A DNA stretch of 64,000 nucleotides from [Mycobacterium] stephanolepidis (GTDB lineage: Bacteria; Actinomycetota; Actinomycetes; Mycobacteriales; Mycobacteriaceae): assembly GCF_002356335.1 (NCBI RefSeq), contig NZ_AP018165.1, positions 2,232,001 to 2,296,000 of the forward strand. Direction: 5' to 3'. The notes below the pieces were generated by a model. It was given only the letters and a program-made list of their open reading frames with translations. It was not told the DNA's origin and did not search any database. Shown here in pieces: positions 28,754-46,443 of the stretch. Each line of letters begins with the position of its first letter. The stretch's first letter is position 1. The translations under genes and the position numbers were made by a program.

Positions 28754-30231
28754 GAGATTCCTTTCTGTGCGCGAATGCGCGGACGTGGTAGCGCAGTGAT
28801 TCCCTTGCGCCACAGGTGCATAGATACATAGGACCGCCACGGTGAGCAGGCGCGGGCAGCTGCGAGGTCTATACCCTCGGCCGCCGCACCGCGGCGCAGC
28901 ACCAGATCGTGCTCGAGTAGAACGTCTGGATCGGCGAGTTGGCGCATCACCACGTAGTCAGCGGTCCACGGTCCGATTCCCTTGATCTCCAACAGCTGCC
29001 GGCGCATGTCGGCGGCGTTCATCCCGTGATGCAATTCCAGCTTGCCGGTTGCGAGCCTGTCGGCCGCCCCGACGATCGCGGCGATCCGCGCCGCGGGCCC
29101 GGCCATTACCTCTGCACCCGCTGCGGCGACGGCCTCGGGGGTGGGAAACAGACGGGTCACTCGCCCCGTCGTGTCGGCCACCTCCTCGCCGAGTTCGGCA
29201 ACGAGGTGTGCCGTTGCGGTATTGGCCGCGGATACCGAGATCTGCTGTCCGATCATGGTGCGCAACAGGAGCTCTGACCCGTCGACTGTCCCGGGCACCC
29301 GGATGCCGCGAGCCTCGGCGACGAGGGGGGCCAGCGCTGGGTGAGACAGCAACGCGTCATCCACCGCCGCGGGGTCGGCGTCCAGATCAAGAAGATGACG
29401 CAGGCGGGCCACCGTGGGCGCGAGGTCACGCATATCGGAGAGCTGTAGGTCCGCGCGCACCTGATCGACGTCTACCGTCAGTGTCACGACGACGGGACCA
29501 TGCGGCATTCTCAGTGCTCGGGTGTACCGTCCCTCGGAAAAATCCTCGACCCCACGCGCGCAATGATGCTCTAACAGCCAGATCGACCAAGCGACGTTAT
29601 GGGGCTGCCGCAGAGGAAGTTTCAGGCTGACGCCGCCGGGCATCGGTGCCGATGTGAGACTCGCTCCGCGGGGGAGCTCGGCGCGCAGTTTCGACGGTGT
29701 CGTCGCGAACACCGCCGCGATCGTGTCGTTGAACTGCCGAATACTGGAAAAACCGGCGGCAAAGGCAATGTCGGACATGGCCAGTTCGGTCCGCTGAATC
29801 AGCAGACGTGCGGTGGTGGCGCGATTGGCGCGTGCCAGCGCCAGTGGGCTTGCGCCGAGCTCGGCGAGCAGAACCCTGTTGAGTTGACGACTTGAGTAGC
29901 CGAGGGCGCGAGCCAAGCCATCCACGCCATCGCGTTCGACCACGCCGTCGCCGATGAGGCGCATCGCTCGAACAGCTAAGTCGGAATTGATGTTCCACAA
30001 TGGCGATCCAGGTGCCGCGTCCGGTAGGCACCGGCGGCAGGCTCGATAGCCGGCGGCCTGCGCAGAGGCGGTGGTGGGATGGAACGAGACGTTCTGACGC
30101 TTCGGGGTGATGGCCGGACACGACGGCCGGCAGTAGATACCGGTGGTGCGAACGGCCGTGTAGAACTGGCCGTCGAATCGCGTGTCGCGGGACTGCACGG
30201 CCCGGTAACAGGCCTCCGCGTCAAGTTCCAT
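28750..30231 (-). CDS. Ada-AlkA fusion: methyl-sensing regulator plus DNA glycosylase
   Basis: 493 residues. Order: Ada N-terminal zinc/methyl-acceptor domain (C34, C38, C65, C68 in GIYCRPSCPA and RACRRC); AraC-type DNA-binding domain (about 80-180; LSDIAFAAGFSS-like segment MSDIAFAAGFSSIRQFNDTI); and an AlkA-type 3-methyladenine glycosylase (about 190-490) with helix-hairpin-helix LLEIKGIGPWTADYVVM and the catalytic-Asp region LLEHDLVLRRG. Methyl phosphotriesters methylate the Ada domain, which then activates transcription, probably of itself and ogt. The fusion corresponds to M. tuberculosis Rv1317c. All four Ada cysteines are intact, so it should be inducible. Confidence 0.94.
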   Translation of the reverse strand: MELDAEACYRAVQSRDTRFDGQFYTAVRTTGIYCRPSCPAITPKRQNVSFHPTTASAQAAGYRACRRCLPDAAPGSPLWNINSDLAVRAMRLIGDGVVERDGVDGLARALGYSSRQLNRVLLAELGASPLALARANRATTARLLIQRTELAMSDIAFAAGFSSIRQFNDTIAAVFATTPSKLRAELPRGASLTSAPMPGGVSLKLPLRQPHNVAWSIWLLEHHCARGVEDFSEGRYTRALRMPHGPVVVTLTVDVDQVRADLQLSDMRDLAPTVARLRHLLDLDADPAAVDDALLSHPALAPLVAEARGIRVPGTVDGSELLLRTMIGQQISVSAANTATAHLVAELGEEVADTTGRVTRLFPTPEAVAAAGAEVMAGPAARIAAIVGAADRLATGKLELHHGMNAADMRRQLLEIKGIGPWTADYVVMRQLADPDVLLEHDLVLRRGAAAEGIDLAAARACSPWRSYVSMHLWRKGITALPRPRIRAQKGIS

Positions 30232-30280
30232 GTCTCGAGCATGCCCGCGCTCCCGCCGTAGTGCTAGCGGAAATCGGACA

Positions 30281-30707
30281 TTACCGTCCGGGCTGGTTTG
30301 ACTCCCAGATCTGGGCGTAGCGCCGCCAGGCCAGCAGCGTGATCGTCATCGACAGTGCGGTACCCACCGTCGCCCCGACCCGAGAATGCCGCCAGGCGGC
30401 CACCAGTGCCGAGATCAGCGCGGCGCCGCCGACGCTGCCCAACACGGTGAGGGCGGTATCCGACGTAGGTCTGGTCATCCAGATCTCCTCGCCGCGTATG
30501 GCGCGAGTGGCAAAGGAATTGTTGTCCCGGGGCGGGCGGGGTCACCACCGGGTTGATCGCGAGCCACACGGCGATCGGGATCGCCCAACGCCATCGCCGG
30601 GTCCACGCGGGAACGAGCAACAGCGGTGTCGTCGCCCAACGAGACCACGCACTGACCGGATGGCAATGTCTTTCGAAGATCCAGCGGCGCACTGCTTCGC
30701 CATTCAC
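30281..30707 (-). pseudogene. DUF6653 small membrane protein, frameshifted
   Basis: Two halves of one protein lie in different frames. The first (GTG 30707) reads AVRRWIFERHCHPVSAWSRW then AIPIAVWLAINPVVTPPAP. The second, in the next frame, reads RDNNSFATRAIRGEEIWMTR and then GSVGGAALISALVAAWRHSR to the stop at 30281. Together they match the DUF6653 layout (RHxNPxSxWSR, NPVxxPPP, ATRAxxGExxW, two later membrane helices). One extra C in the C-run at 30529-30532 (minus strand) explains the break; without it the protein would be 141 residues. It is either a true pseudogene or a sequencing error in a GC-rich homopolymer. The second half could also be translated alone from ATG 30478 (65 residues). 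Confidence 0.7.
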
Positions 30708-30781
30708 TCGATCAACACTAGGCGGTGCGGTGGTGCCCGCCGGGCATGACCGCACGGTGGTTAACCCGCCTTACCCTATGA

Positions 30782-31845
<1,064 letters not shown>

Positions 31846-31846
<1 letters not shown>

Positions 31847-34320
31847 TGCGTATTCCCTACAGCTGGCTTATCGAGGTCCTGCGTGTCGGTGCCCCGGAAT
31901 TCTCCGCCACCCCGGCGAGTATCGAGGAAACGCTGATCCGCATCGGTCACGAGGTGGAAGAGGTGATCGTCCCCGGTCCGGTTACCGGACCGCTGGTGAT
32001 CGGACGCGTCGCCCAGATCACCGAACTCACCGACTTCAAAAAGCCGATCCGGTTTTGCCTGGTGGACGTAGGTGAGGCGGAGCCTCGCGAGATTGTCTGT
32101 GGTGCATCGAATTTCGCCGTCGACGACCTGGTAGTGGTGGCACTTCCGGGTGTCACGCTGCCCGGCGACTTCACCATCGCGACACGAAAGACCTACGGGC
32201 ACAACTCCGACGGGATGATCTGCTCGACGACCGAGCTGGGTCTCGGCTCGGACTCCTCGGGCATTCTGGTGCTCCCGCCGGGAACCGCCGAACCCGGTGC
32301 CGATGCCGGCGAGGTGGTCGGGCTGGACGATGTCGTCTTCGATCTGTCGATCACTCCGGATCGCGGATACTGCCTGTCCGTTCGCGGGCTGGCTCGTGAC
32401 CTGGCCTGTGCGTACGACCTGGATTTCGTCGATCCAGCTGCAGTACAGTCGCTCCCGGCCGATAAGCCCTCACTGCCGGTACATATCGACGCCGGTACCG
32501 GGGTCAAACGCTTCGGGTTGCGTCCGGTTATCGGCATCGATCCGACGGCGGTGTCGCCGTGGTGGCTTCAGCGACGGCTGATGCTCTGTGGAATCCGGGC
32601 CATATCGCCGGCGGTGGACGCCACCAACTACGTGATGCTCGAGATCGGGCACCCCATGCACGCCCACGACAATGCACGGATCAGCGGGGATTTTCGGGTG
32701 CGATTCGCGACAGCCGGCGAGACGGTTATCACTCTCGACGACGTGCAACGCAAGCTTGAACCCGGCGACGTTCTGATCGCGGACGACGCCGGTGTCACCG
32801 CGATCGGCGGTGTCATGGGCGCCGGAAGCACCGAGATGCGCGAAGACTCCACCGACGTGCTCCTCGAAGCGGCGGTATGGGATCCGGCCGCGGTGCTGCG
32901 CACCCAACGTCGGCTACACCTGCACAGCGAGGCGGGACGCCGGTACGAACGTTCCGTGGATCCCGCGATATCCGTTGCCGCCCTGGATCGTTGTGCGTCT
33001 CTACTGCGCGACATCGCCGGCGGCAGCACACCTGCCGAACTCACCGATTGGTCGGCCGACGGCCAGGCCCGACCCGAGATCGTCATGGCCACCGACCTTC
33101 CCGCGCGCATCGCCGGGGTCGACTACGCCGACGGGGTGGTGGAACACCGCCTCCGGCAGATCGGTGCCGAGGTAGCGGTGGAGGGCAAGGCCCTGCGGGT
33201 CACACCGCCGAGCTGGCGTCCCGATATCGCCGAGGGTGCGGACCTGGTGGAGGAGGTGCTGCGACTCGAAGGACTGGAAGACATCCCGTCGATTCTGCCC
33301 GCGGCGCCGCAAGGCGGTGGCCTCACCGCACCGCAACGTCGTCGCCGTGCGGTGGGGAAGTCCCTGGCGCTCAGCGGATACACCGAGATCCTGCCGATGC
33401 CGTTCCTGCCTGCCGGGGTGTTCGACGCGTGGGGCCTGGATCAGGACGATCCGCGCCGACGCACCACAAAGGTCCTCAACCCGCTGGAATCCGACCGCCC
33501 CGAACTTGCCAGCACGCTCCTGCCCGGGGTGTTTGAGGCGTTGTCGCGCAATATTTCTCGTGGAACCGTCGACGTCGCATTGTTCACAATCGGTCAGGTT
33601 GTCCGGCCAACCGAGACGACCCGAGCGATCCCGCTGCTCGACGTGACGGATCGCCCCTCCGAAACCGAGCTCAATGCATTGCTCGAGTCGCTGCCCGCGC
33701 AGCCCGTCCATGTGGCACTTGTGCTGACGGGGGCGCGTGAGCCGAATGGGCCGTGGGGGCGTGGGCGAGCCGCCGATGTCACCGACATCCTGGAAGCCGC
33801 CCGGATCATCGGGCGGGCGGCCTATGTGGACCTGTCGCTGCGGGCCGGCAGTGAATTGCCGTGGCATCCGGGGCGGTGCGCGGAGATTGTGGCCGATGGC
33901 CAGGTTGTCGGGCATGCCGGCGAACTGCACCCGGCGGTCATCGAACGGCTCGGGCTGCCCAAACGCACATGTGCCCTGGAGTTGAGCCTGGACGCGCTTC
34001 CTGTCACCAATCCGCTTCCCGCGCCGAGGATCTCGCCGTTCCCGGCAGTGCTTCAGGACGTTTCGTTGGTGGTCGCCGAGCCGGTGCCCGCCGATGCGGT
34101 CACCGAGGCGCTACGCGCCGGGGCGGGTGAGTTGATCGAAGAGGTGCGCCTGGTGGAGGTTTACACCGGGCCGCAGGTGGGCGAAGGCAACAAATCGTTG
34201 AACTTCCGGCTGCGTTTCCGGGCGACCGACCGCACCCTGACAGAAGACGAGGCCACCGCCGCACGGATAACGGCGGTGGCCTCTGCGGCCGAGCGCGTTG
34301 GGGCAACCCAACGCACCTAG
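31846..34320 (+). CDS. pheT: Phenylalanyl-tRNA synthetase beta subunit
   Basis: 824 residues from the ATG at 31846, which overlaps the pheS stop. Domains in order: N-terminal [11 protein letters not shown], an EMAP/OB-like tRNA-binding domain (about 45-155), B3/B4 editing domain (about 215-390), B5 domains and the class II-like fold, and the C-terminal anticodon-binding domain (from about 725; [20 protein letters not shown]). The last codons contain an unusually strong hairpin (34249-34283). Length is normal for the family. Confidence 0.97.
34249..34283 (+). terminator. 13-bp hairpin inside the last codons of pheT
   Basis: Arms 34249-34261 and 34271-34283 are perfectly complementary around a 9-base loop, inside the coding sequence and about 35 bases before the stop. 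No T tract follows. It could act as a terminator or mRNA 3' end stabiliser, or be a coincidence of Ala/Thr codons in GC-rich DNA. Confidence 0.35.
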
Positions 34321-34326
34321 CAGGTC

Positions 34327-34398
34327 TTACTGTCCTCGGCGCTGGTCAGCCTGCTCGCGGTGCTGCTCCTGGCGCTGACGATCGGCACGATCCGACAT
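34327..34398 (-). CDS. Candidate 23-residue charged micro-protein
   Basis: An ATG at 34398 preceded by AAGGGAG with a six-base spacer opens a 23-codon frame ending TAA at 34327-34329. The product starts MSDRADRQRQEQHREQ and is almost entirely Arg, Gln, Glu, Asp and His: soluble, helical and without hydrophobic residues. The ribosome site and the biased composition support translation. It lies between pheT and argC on the opposite strand. Conservation was not checked; function unknown. Confidence 0.5.
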   Translation of the reverse strand: MSDRADRQRQEQHREQADQRRGQ

Positions 34399-34559
34399 GG
34401 AAGGCTCCCTTCTCGTACTCGTTCTCGCTCGTTAACAACTGCCGGCGCTATTCGCCAGCTACCTCACCGTAACCGTGAGAACCGGGCATCACACCGTTTA
34501 GCTCAAGTTGAGGTTGATCGCGTGTCTACAACGATTGATCGAATATATTTGCGCTTGAC

Positions 34560-36829
<2,270 letters not shown>

Positions 36830-36833
<4 letters not shown>

Positions 36834-37695
36834 AGGCTCCCAAGAAGGCGCGCGTGCTCGCCGAGGCGCTGCCATGGCTCAAGAAGCTGCACGGCGCCAT
36901 CGTCGTGATCAAGTACGGCGGCAATGCCATGACCGACGATGCGCTCAAGAACGCCTTCGCCGAAGACATGGTGTTCCTGCGCAACTGCGGCATCCACCCC
37001 GTCGTCGTGCACGGCGGCGGCCCGCAGATCACCTCGATGCTGAAAAAGCTTGGCGTGTCCGGAGAGTTCAAGGGTGGCTTCCGGGTCACCACACCGGAAG
37101 TGCTGGACATCGCGCGGATGGTGCTCTTCGGCCAGGTCGGCCGTGAGCTTGTCGGGCTGATCAACAGCCACGGGCCGTACGCAGTGGGGATCACGGGCGA
37201 GGATGCACAACTGTTCACGGCCGTGCGCCGCACCGCGACCGTAGACGGCGTCGAGACCGATATCGGGTTGGTGGGCGATGTGGCACAGGTGAATCCGGAA
37301 GCGATCCTTGACCTGATCGATGCCGGACGTATCCCGGTGGTATCCACCCTTGCTCCCGATGCGGATGGCGTGGTGCACAACCTCAACGCCGACACTGCCG
37401 CCGGTGCACTCGCCGAAGCCCTTGGCGCCGAGCGTCTCCTGATGCTCACCGATATCGAGGGCCTCTACACCGACTGGCCGGATCGGGGGTCGCTGGTGAC
37501 CGCTATCGCGGCAGAGGATCTGCGCGAGCTCCTGCCCACACTGGAGTCGGGCATGATTCCCAAGGTCGAGGCATGTCTGCGTGCGGTGGACGGCGGGGTA
37601 CCCAGCGCCCACATCATCGACGGGCGCGTCGAGCATTGCGTATTGGTCGAGCTATTCACCGACGAGGGCGTCGGGACAATTGTCAGGAGCCAATC

Positions 37696-37699
<4 letters not shown>
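36830..37699 (+). CDS. argB: Acetylglutamate kinase
   Basis: 289 residues. It phosphorylates N-acetylglutamate, the step usually feedback-inhibited by arginine. Visible: [12 protein letters not shown] (phosphate-binding lysine), HGGGPQI and [20 protein letters not shown]. An N-terminal helix ([18 protein letters not shown]) precedes the kinase fold, typical of arginine-sensitive hexameric enzymes, so feedback inhibition is likely. It overlaps both neighbours by four bases. Confidence 0.97.
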
Positions 37700-40309
<2,610 letters not shown>

Positions 40310-40323
40310 AAGAGAGAGATGAC

Positions 40324-42950
<2,627 letters not shown>

Positions 42951-42959
42951 TATCCAGCC

Positions 42960-43733
42960 ATGGACGGCGAGCCGGACCCGACATCGTCGGGCCCCGGTCC
43001 GGGGGGAGATATACCGGACGACCCGAACGCGGCGTGGCGCCGCCCGGTGGCGACTCATCCAATGCACGCCGCCTCCGTGACCATGGAGAGCGCACTGCCA
43101 CCTGCCCCTCGCGGTGTGCTGGGCCGGGCCATCGCATGGGGCCGGAACTGGTGGAACGACCTGGAGTTCGTCCAGATGTGGCACGTGGTCGCGGTGCTCG
43201 CGATTGTGGCGACCGCCGGATTCGGTGGCTTGGACGCCGTGGACAAGACTCCGCAGACATTCGATCTTGGCAAGCCTTTCGACAATGGTGAATTCACTAT
43301 TACTGTGCAAAAGGCCGTTCTGCGATCGGAAATCGTCGGCGGTGGAGCGGTGATCGCAAAAGAGAAGCCGGGACGCATGTATCTTGCGGTCCTGGCGGAG
43401 GTCACCAACAACTCCGATCGCGTCGACGTGGTCAGCGGCCAGTTTTTCCTGCCGAATGTGCCCGATGTACAAGACATTTCTCAGTTCCAGGGCCAGCGCG
43501 CCGTGACTCTCCGGATCGAAGACAGCAGCTTTTTGGTCGCGCTGCAACCCGATATCACCGAGAAGGTGGCAGTGGTGTGGAGCGTCCCTTCTGCCGCTGT
43601 ACTACCCGGATCCACGGTGTCGGTTCAGGTGCCATACCGGAAATTTAGCCGTGGCCTGGTGCTCTATGGCGAGGGCTGGGTTGATGACGGCAAGAGCGCA
43701 ACAACCAGTGTGCCTGTGGAGGTGTCTTCGTGA
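42960..43733 (+). CDS. Single-pass membrane protein with beta-sandwich ectodomain (1 of 3)
   Basis: 257 residues. A cytosolic Pro-rich N-terminus (1-70), one membrane helix at about 73-92 (MWHVVAVLAIVATAGFGGLD), then an extracytoplasmic domain of about 160 residues. The strand pattern resembles DUF4352-type Ig-like domains: FTITVQKAVLRSE, MYLAVLAEVTNNSDRVDVVS and a long segment ending in YRKFSRGLVLYGEGWVDD. No catalytic motif. It follows argH by nine bases and overlaps the next gene by four. GC content drops inside it compared with argH. I do not recognise the exact family. Confidence 0.8.
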   Translation: MDGEPDPTSSGPGPGGDIPDDPNAAWRRPVATHPMHAASVTMESALPPAPRGVLGRAIAWGRNWWNDLEFVQMWHVVAVLAIVATAGFGGLDAVDKTPQTFDLGKPFDNGEFTITVQKAVLRSEIVGGGAVIAKEKPGRMYLAVLAEVTNNSDRVDVVSGQFFLPNVPDVQDISQFQGQRAVTLRIEDSSFLVALQPDITEKVAVVWSVPSAAVLPGSTVSVQVPYRKFSRGLVLYGEGWVDDGKSATTSVPVEVSS

Positions 43734-44356
43734 ACTTCCCGAAGAAAATCTTGCCTTTCCGGGCCTCCTCGCCGCTTATGCGCATATCCGTGACGGCTGC
43801 GGTGGTGGCGGTTTTACTTTCTGCCTCCGTCTACGTCTGGAATCGCCTTCCTTCAGCCGCCGAAACTCAAAATGCCTTTGATGTTCACGGCACGATGGGA
43901 AGTTCGGTAACCGGCCGGTTGTTCTCGGCCACGGTGACCAAGGTCGGGATCGGGCCAGTCGTCAAACACACGGGCTTTTCTCCGCGTCAGCGAAACATCA
44001 AGTCCGCCGGTCAATGGGTCGTCGTCAAACTCACCATCACATCAATGACGGAGGCCTCACAGGCTGACGCGATACTGGCGCTCGGCGATAAGGGCTACAC
44101 ACCTGACAGCCGACTTGAGGGATCCACGCTTCTGGGCGCACGTCTGACTCCGCTGATCCCCGAAACCGGCGTTTTTGTTTTCGAGGTCAGCTCAAGTGCG
44201 CTTGAAGATGCCCGCTCCGCGAAGTTGTACATTTTCTACGCCGCCGGACAGTACAAATGGGATTCACGGCTCGTGATCGATATTCCGCTCGACAACGAGC
44301 ATGCACCCCGTGCGTCAGTTATCGCGCTTCCCAAAACGGTGGTGGGCAAGCAATGA
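43730..44356 (+). CDS. Single-pass membrane protein with beta-sandwich ectodomain (2 of 3)
   Basis: 208 residues, GTG start overlapping the previous stop. A short positively charged N-terminus and a membrane helix at about 17-36 (LMRISVTAAVVAVLLSASVY). The ectodomain is beta-rich: GRLFSATVTKVGIGP, SAGQWVVVKLTITSM, GVFVFEVSSSALEDA and KWDSRLVIDIPL, with no cysteine and no enzyme motif. The layout is the same as in the flanking two proteins, which suggests that they arose by divergence from one ancestor and work as one assembly. Function unknown. Confidence 0.8.
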   Translation: MNFPKKILPFRASSPLMRISVTAAVVAVLLSASVYVWNRLPSAAETQNAFDVHGTMGSSVTGRLFSATVTKVGIGPVVKHTGFSPRQRNIKSAGQWVVVKLTITSMTEASQADAILALGDKGYTPDSRLEGSTLLGARLTPLIPETGVFVFEVSSSALEDARSAKLYIFYAAGQYKWDSRLVIDIPLDNEHAPRASVIALPKTVVGKQ

Positions 44357-44937
44357 GCGAAATGCAAACCAGCACCGATGCCCCGCGCCACCGACGCGAG
44401 CACGCCCCGGACCAACTGCCATTACGTTCGCGCCTGTGGTTTCGCAATGTTGTCGCGGGAGTGATTGTCATCGCGGTGTTCTCCGGGGTGTGGGCTGTAT
44501 CGTTCCGTGATTCGTGGCGGGACTATCGAGCGAGTGTGGTCCCACTCCATGTGATTGCGACCGGGCAGTCCGGGGATGCCTACGGACAGACATGGCGCCT
44601 TGCTGGTGTCAGACGTCTCGGCAAGGCCCCGCGCGGAGCCAATGGGGTCATTCCGAAAGGGGCGGAACTGGCGGTGGTCACGATAGAACGCTCCGGCCCC
44701 GTTCCTCAGAACTTCTTCTGTGACGGAAGAATCACCGACGGTGAGCATCAGTGGCCGGAGGCTCCGTTCCTGTTGTATACGGTGACGCCCCCAGACGGCG
44801 TCGTCGATCACTGCGACAAACCGGGAAACCTTCAGTTCAGCTTCCTGGTGCCCGATGATGTGACCATGACCGCTGTCGACCTGGTGAACCCCGTAGGCGG
44901 CAGTGCCCAAATCTTGGTCAGATTTGAGCTGTCTTAG
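44353..44937 (+). CDS. Single-pass membrane protein with beta-sandwich ectodomain (3 of 3)
   Basis: 194 residues from the ATG at 44353, which overlaps the previous stop; the longer frame upstream is not coding. Cytosolic charged tail (1-30), membrane helix about 32-50 (NVVAGVIVIAVFSGVWAVSF), then an ectodomain of about 140 residues: GQTWRLAGVRRLG, GAELAVVTIERSG, LQFSFLVPDDVTM. C123 and C154 could form a disulfide, which the other two lack. It ends two bases from the stop codon of the convergent polytopic protein. Function unknown. Confidence 0.8.
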   Translation: MSEMQTSTDAPRHRREHAPDQLPLRSRLWFRNVVAGVIVIAVFSGVWAVSFRDSWRDYRASVVPLHVIATGQSGDAYGQTWRLAGVRRLGKAPRGANGVIPKGAELAVVTIERSGPVPQNFFCDGRITDGEHQWPEAPFLLYTVTPPDGVVDHCDKPGNLQFSFLVPDDVTMTAVDLVNPVGGSAQILVRFELS

Positions 44938-44939
44938 TT

Positions 44940-46403
44940 CTACCGATCGGCGACAACGGGATTTGCCGCGAGAGCGTCTTCCGAGTCGGCTGGGTAGTCG
45001 ACAACCTCGTTGTCATGTAGCGCCGCCGCTTCCGCCTCTGCCTTTTCGACACAGTGAGCGAAGACAGATGCGATGACGCATACCCTCAGGGAGGAAACAA
45101 GAACACCTGAAATCGCCGTCAATACAGGCGCGACACCATTCCAGAACGACAGCGGATGTGGGCCCAATATCCAGGCAAAACCACGGGTCAGGTATCCGCC
45201 GACCTGCATTTGCGTGGTGAGGAAACTGCCGGACATGTCCAGCCACGCCAAGCAGAGATACACCAGTACATAGCCAGACAGCAGGACTAGTCCTCCGTGC
45301 AACACCAGGCGCGCCGAATCGACAATAGGTTTGGCGCTTCCGAACTGCGAGAGCAGCCAATCCTTGGCCTTACCCCTGGTCTGCTCGGATACCCTGCTAG
45401 CCACCCGACGGTGGACCTGATCTCGGGTGGGTGCGAGTCTGTCGGCCACCACCTGGCTGTCAATACCCGCCAGCCGCCGAAGCACTCCCCGCCAGCTGGC
45501 GTTACTTGACGAGCCATAAATGATGCCGGCGATAGCCAGCCAGATCAGCGGTACGGCCGCAGCTCCCCAGACGATATGCCACGCGTCACTAACAAAGCCC
45601 CAGAGAACCTCCAAAGGGCGAAAATGCGAGAACAGTTCGCTGCGCATTTCGTCAAACCAGACAACGATGCGGCGTTCCTTGAACCAGGCCGATGGGCTCA
45701 GGAAGAAGTTCACGCCCTTGCTGGCGGAGAAGGACAACACCAGGAAGACCCACAAGGCATCCAAGTACACCCTGATGAAAACAAACCATCCGGGCAGCCT
45801 GTCTTTTATGGGCTTGAGGTTTAAGACCATCCGGAGAACAAAAGCGCCCGCAATCAGTACCCAGACGTAATTAGTCACGGGAACATCCCCCAAGTTGACC
45901 ACCTTGGTGCCGGTCGTCATGTGGGCGCCCACGCGGTGCCACATCGCCTTCTGCTCGTAGGTCAGCCAGTCGTCCTGGAACATCTTCCACGCCAGGTAGA
46001 TAACAAAAAACGGCAATACAACATTGGCGAATATGTCGACATTGCGTAGGGAGATCCTGGGCATGGCCGCCAACACAGGAATCGCCGAGCGCAGGACCAG
46101 GAACATCGCAATGATCGAGCCCAGCCGAGCTAGACCGGCGAAGGGCATCAGTAGGTCCACCACGAGATAGTTGTTCCACGCATATTTGGCCGCCAGCTCG
46201 ATGACGATGTTGCGCCCCAACAGACCCAGCAGATAGCAAGCGGCCAGTTGAGGCAGGTACATCACCCAGAGGCGCAGCGGTCGCAGCAACAGATTCCCCA
46301 CCGCGCCATCGTAGAGCCTCGTATCACGGCGTCGCTTCCGATCCGGTGGCTGGGATTCGGTCAGCCCGACGCACCCGCTGTGACAGGATATGCAGGCCCT
46401 CAC
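44940..46403 (-). CDS. Polytopic membrane protein, unknown
   Basis: 487 residues from a GTG at 46403, though no ribosome site is seen and the true start may be further in. About eight membrane helices (for example LPQLAACYLLGLLG, VVLPFFVIYLAWKMF, YVWVLIAGAFVLRMVL, VYLDALWVFLVLSF, AAVPLIWLAIAGIIYG, GGLVLLSGYVLVYLCL, VLTAISGVLVSSLRV). A large charged loop (about 320-385; DRLAPTRDQVHRRVASRV) and an acidic C-terminal tail are probably cytosolic. No transporter or enzyme motif was recognised. Base composition is less GC-rich than neighbours. It faces the three-gene block and is divergent from the fusion enzyme gene. Confidence 0.75.
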   Translation of the reverse strand: MRACISCHSGCVGLTESQPPDRKRRRDTRLYDGAVGNLLLRPLRLWVMYLPQLAACYLLGLLGRNIVIELAAKYAWNNYLVVDLLMPFAGLARLGSIIAMFLVLRSAIPVLAAMPRISLRNVDIFANVVLPFFVIYLAWKMFQDDWLTYEQKAMWHRVGAHMTTGTKVVNLGDVPVTNYVWVLIAGAFVLRMVLNLKPIKDRLPGWFVFIRVYLDALWVFLVLSFSASKGVNFFLSPSAWFKERRIVVWFDEMRSELFSHFRPLEVLWGFVSDAWHIVWGAAAVPLIWLAIAGIIYGSSSNASWRGVLRRLAGIDSQVVADRLAPTRDQVHRRVASRVSEQTRGKAKDWLLSQFGSAKPIVDSARLVLHGGLVLLSGYVLVYLCLAWLDMSGSFLTTQMQVGGYLTRGFAWILGPHPLSFWNGVAPVLTAISGVLVSSLRVCVIASVFAHCVEKAEAEAAALHDNEVVDYPADSEDALAANPVVADR

Positions 46404-46443
46404 CTGGGCAATATTGCGGATGATCGGTATCTAAGGAGCAGCT

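Noticed and set aside
30475..30666. Third-frame ORF in the DUF6653 region
   Set aside because: Composition is not protein-like; the two other frames together explain the region.
46380..46403. CISCHSGC at the N-terminus of the polytopic protein as a heme c site
   Set aside because: The pattern is CxxCHxxC in a doubtful N-terminal extension with no signal peptide or cytochrome context; the true start is uncertain.
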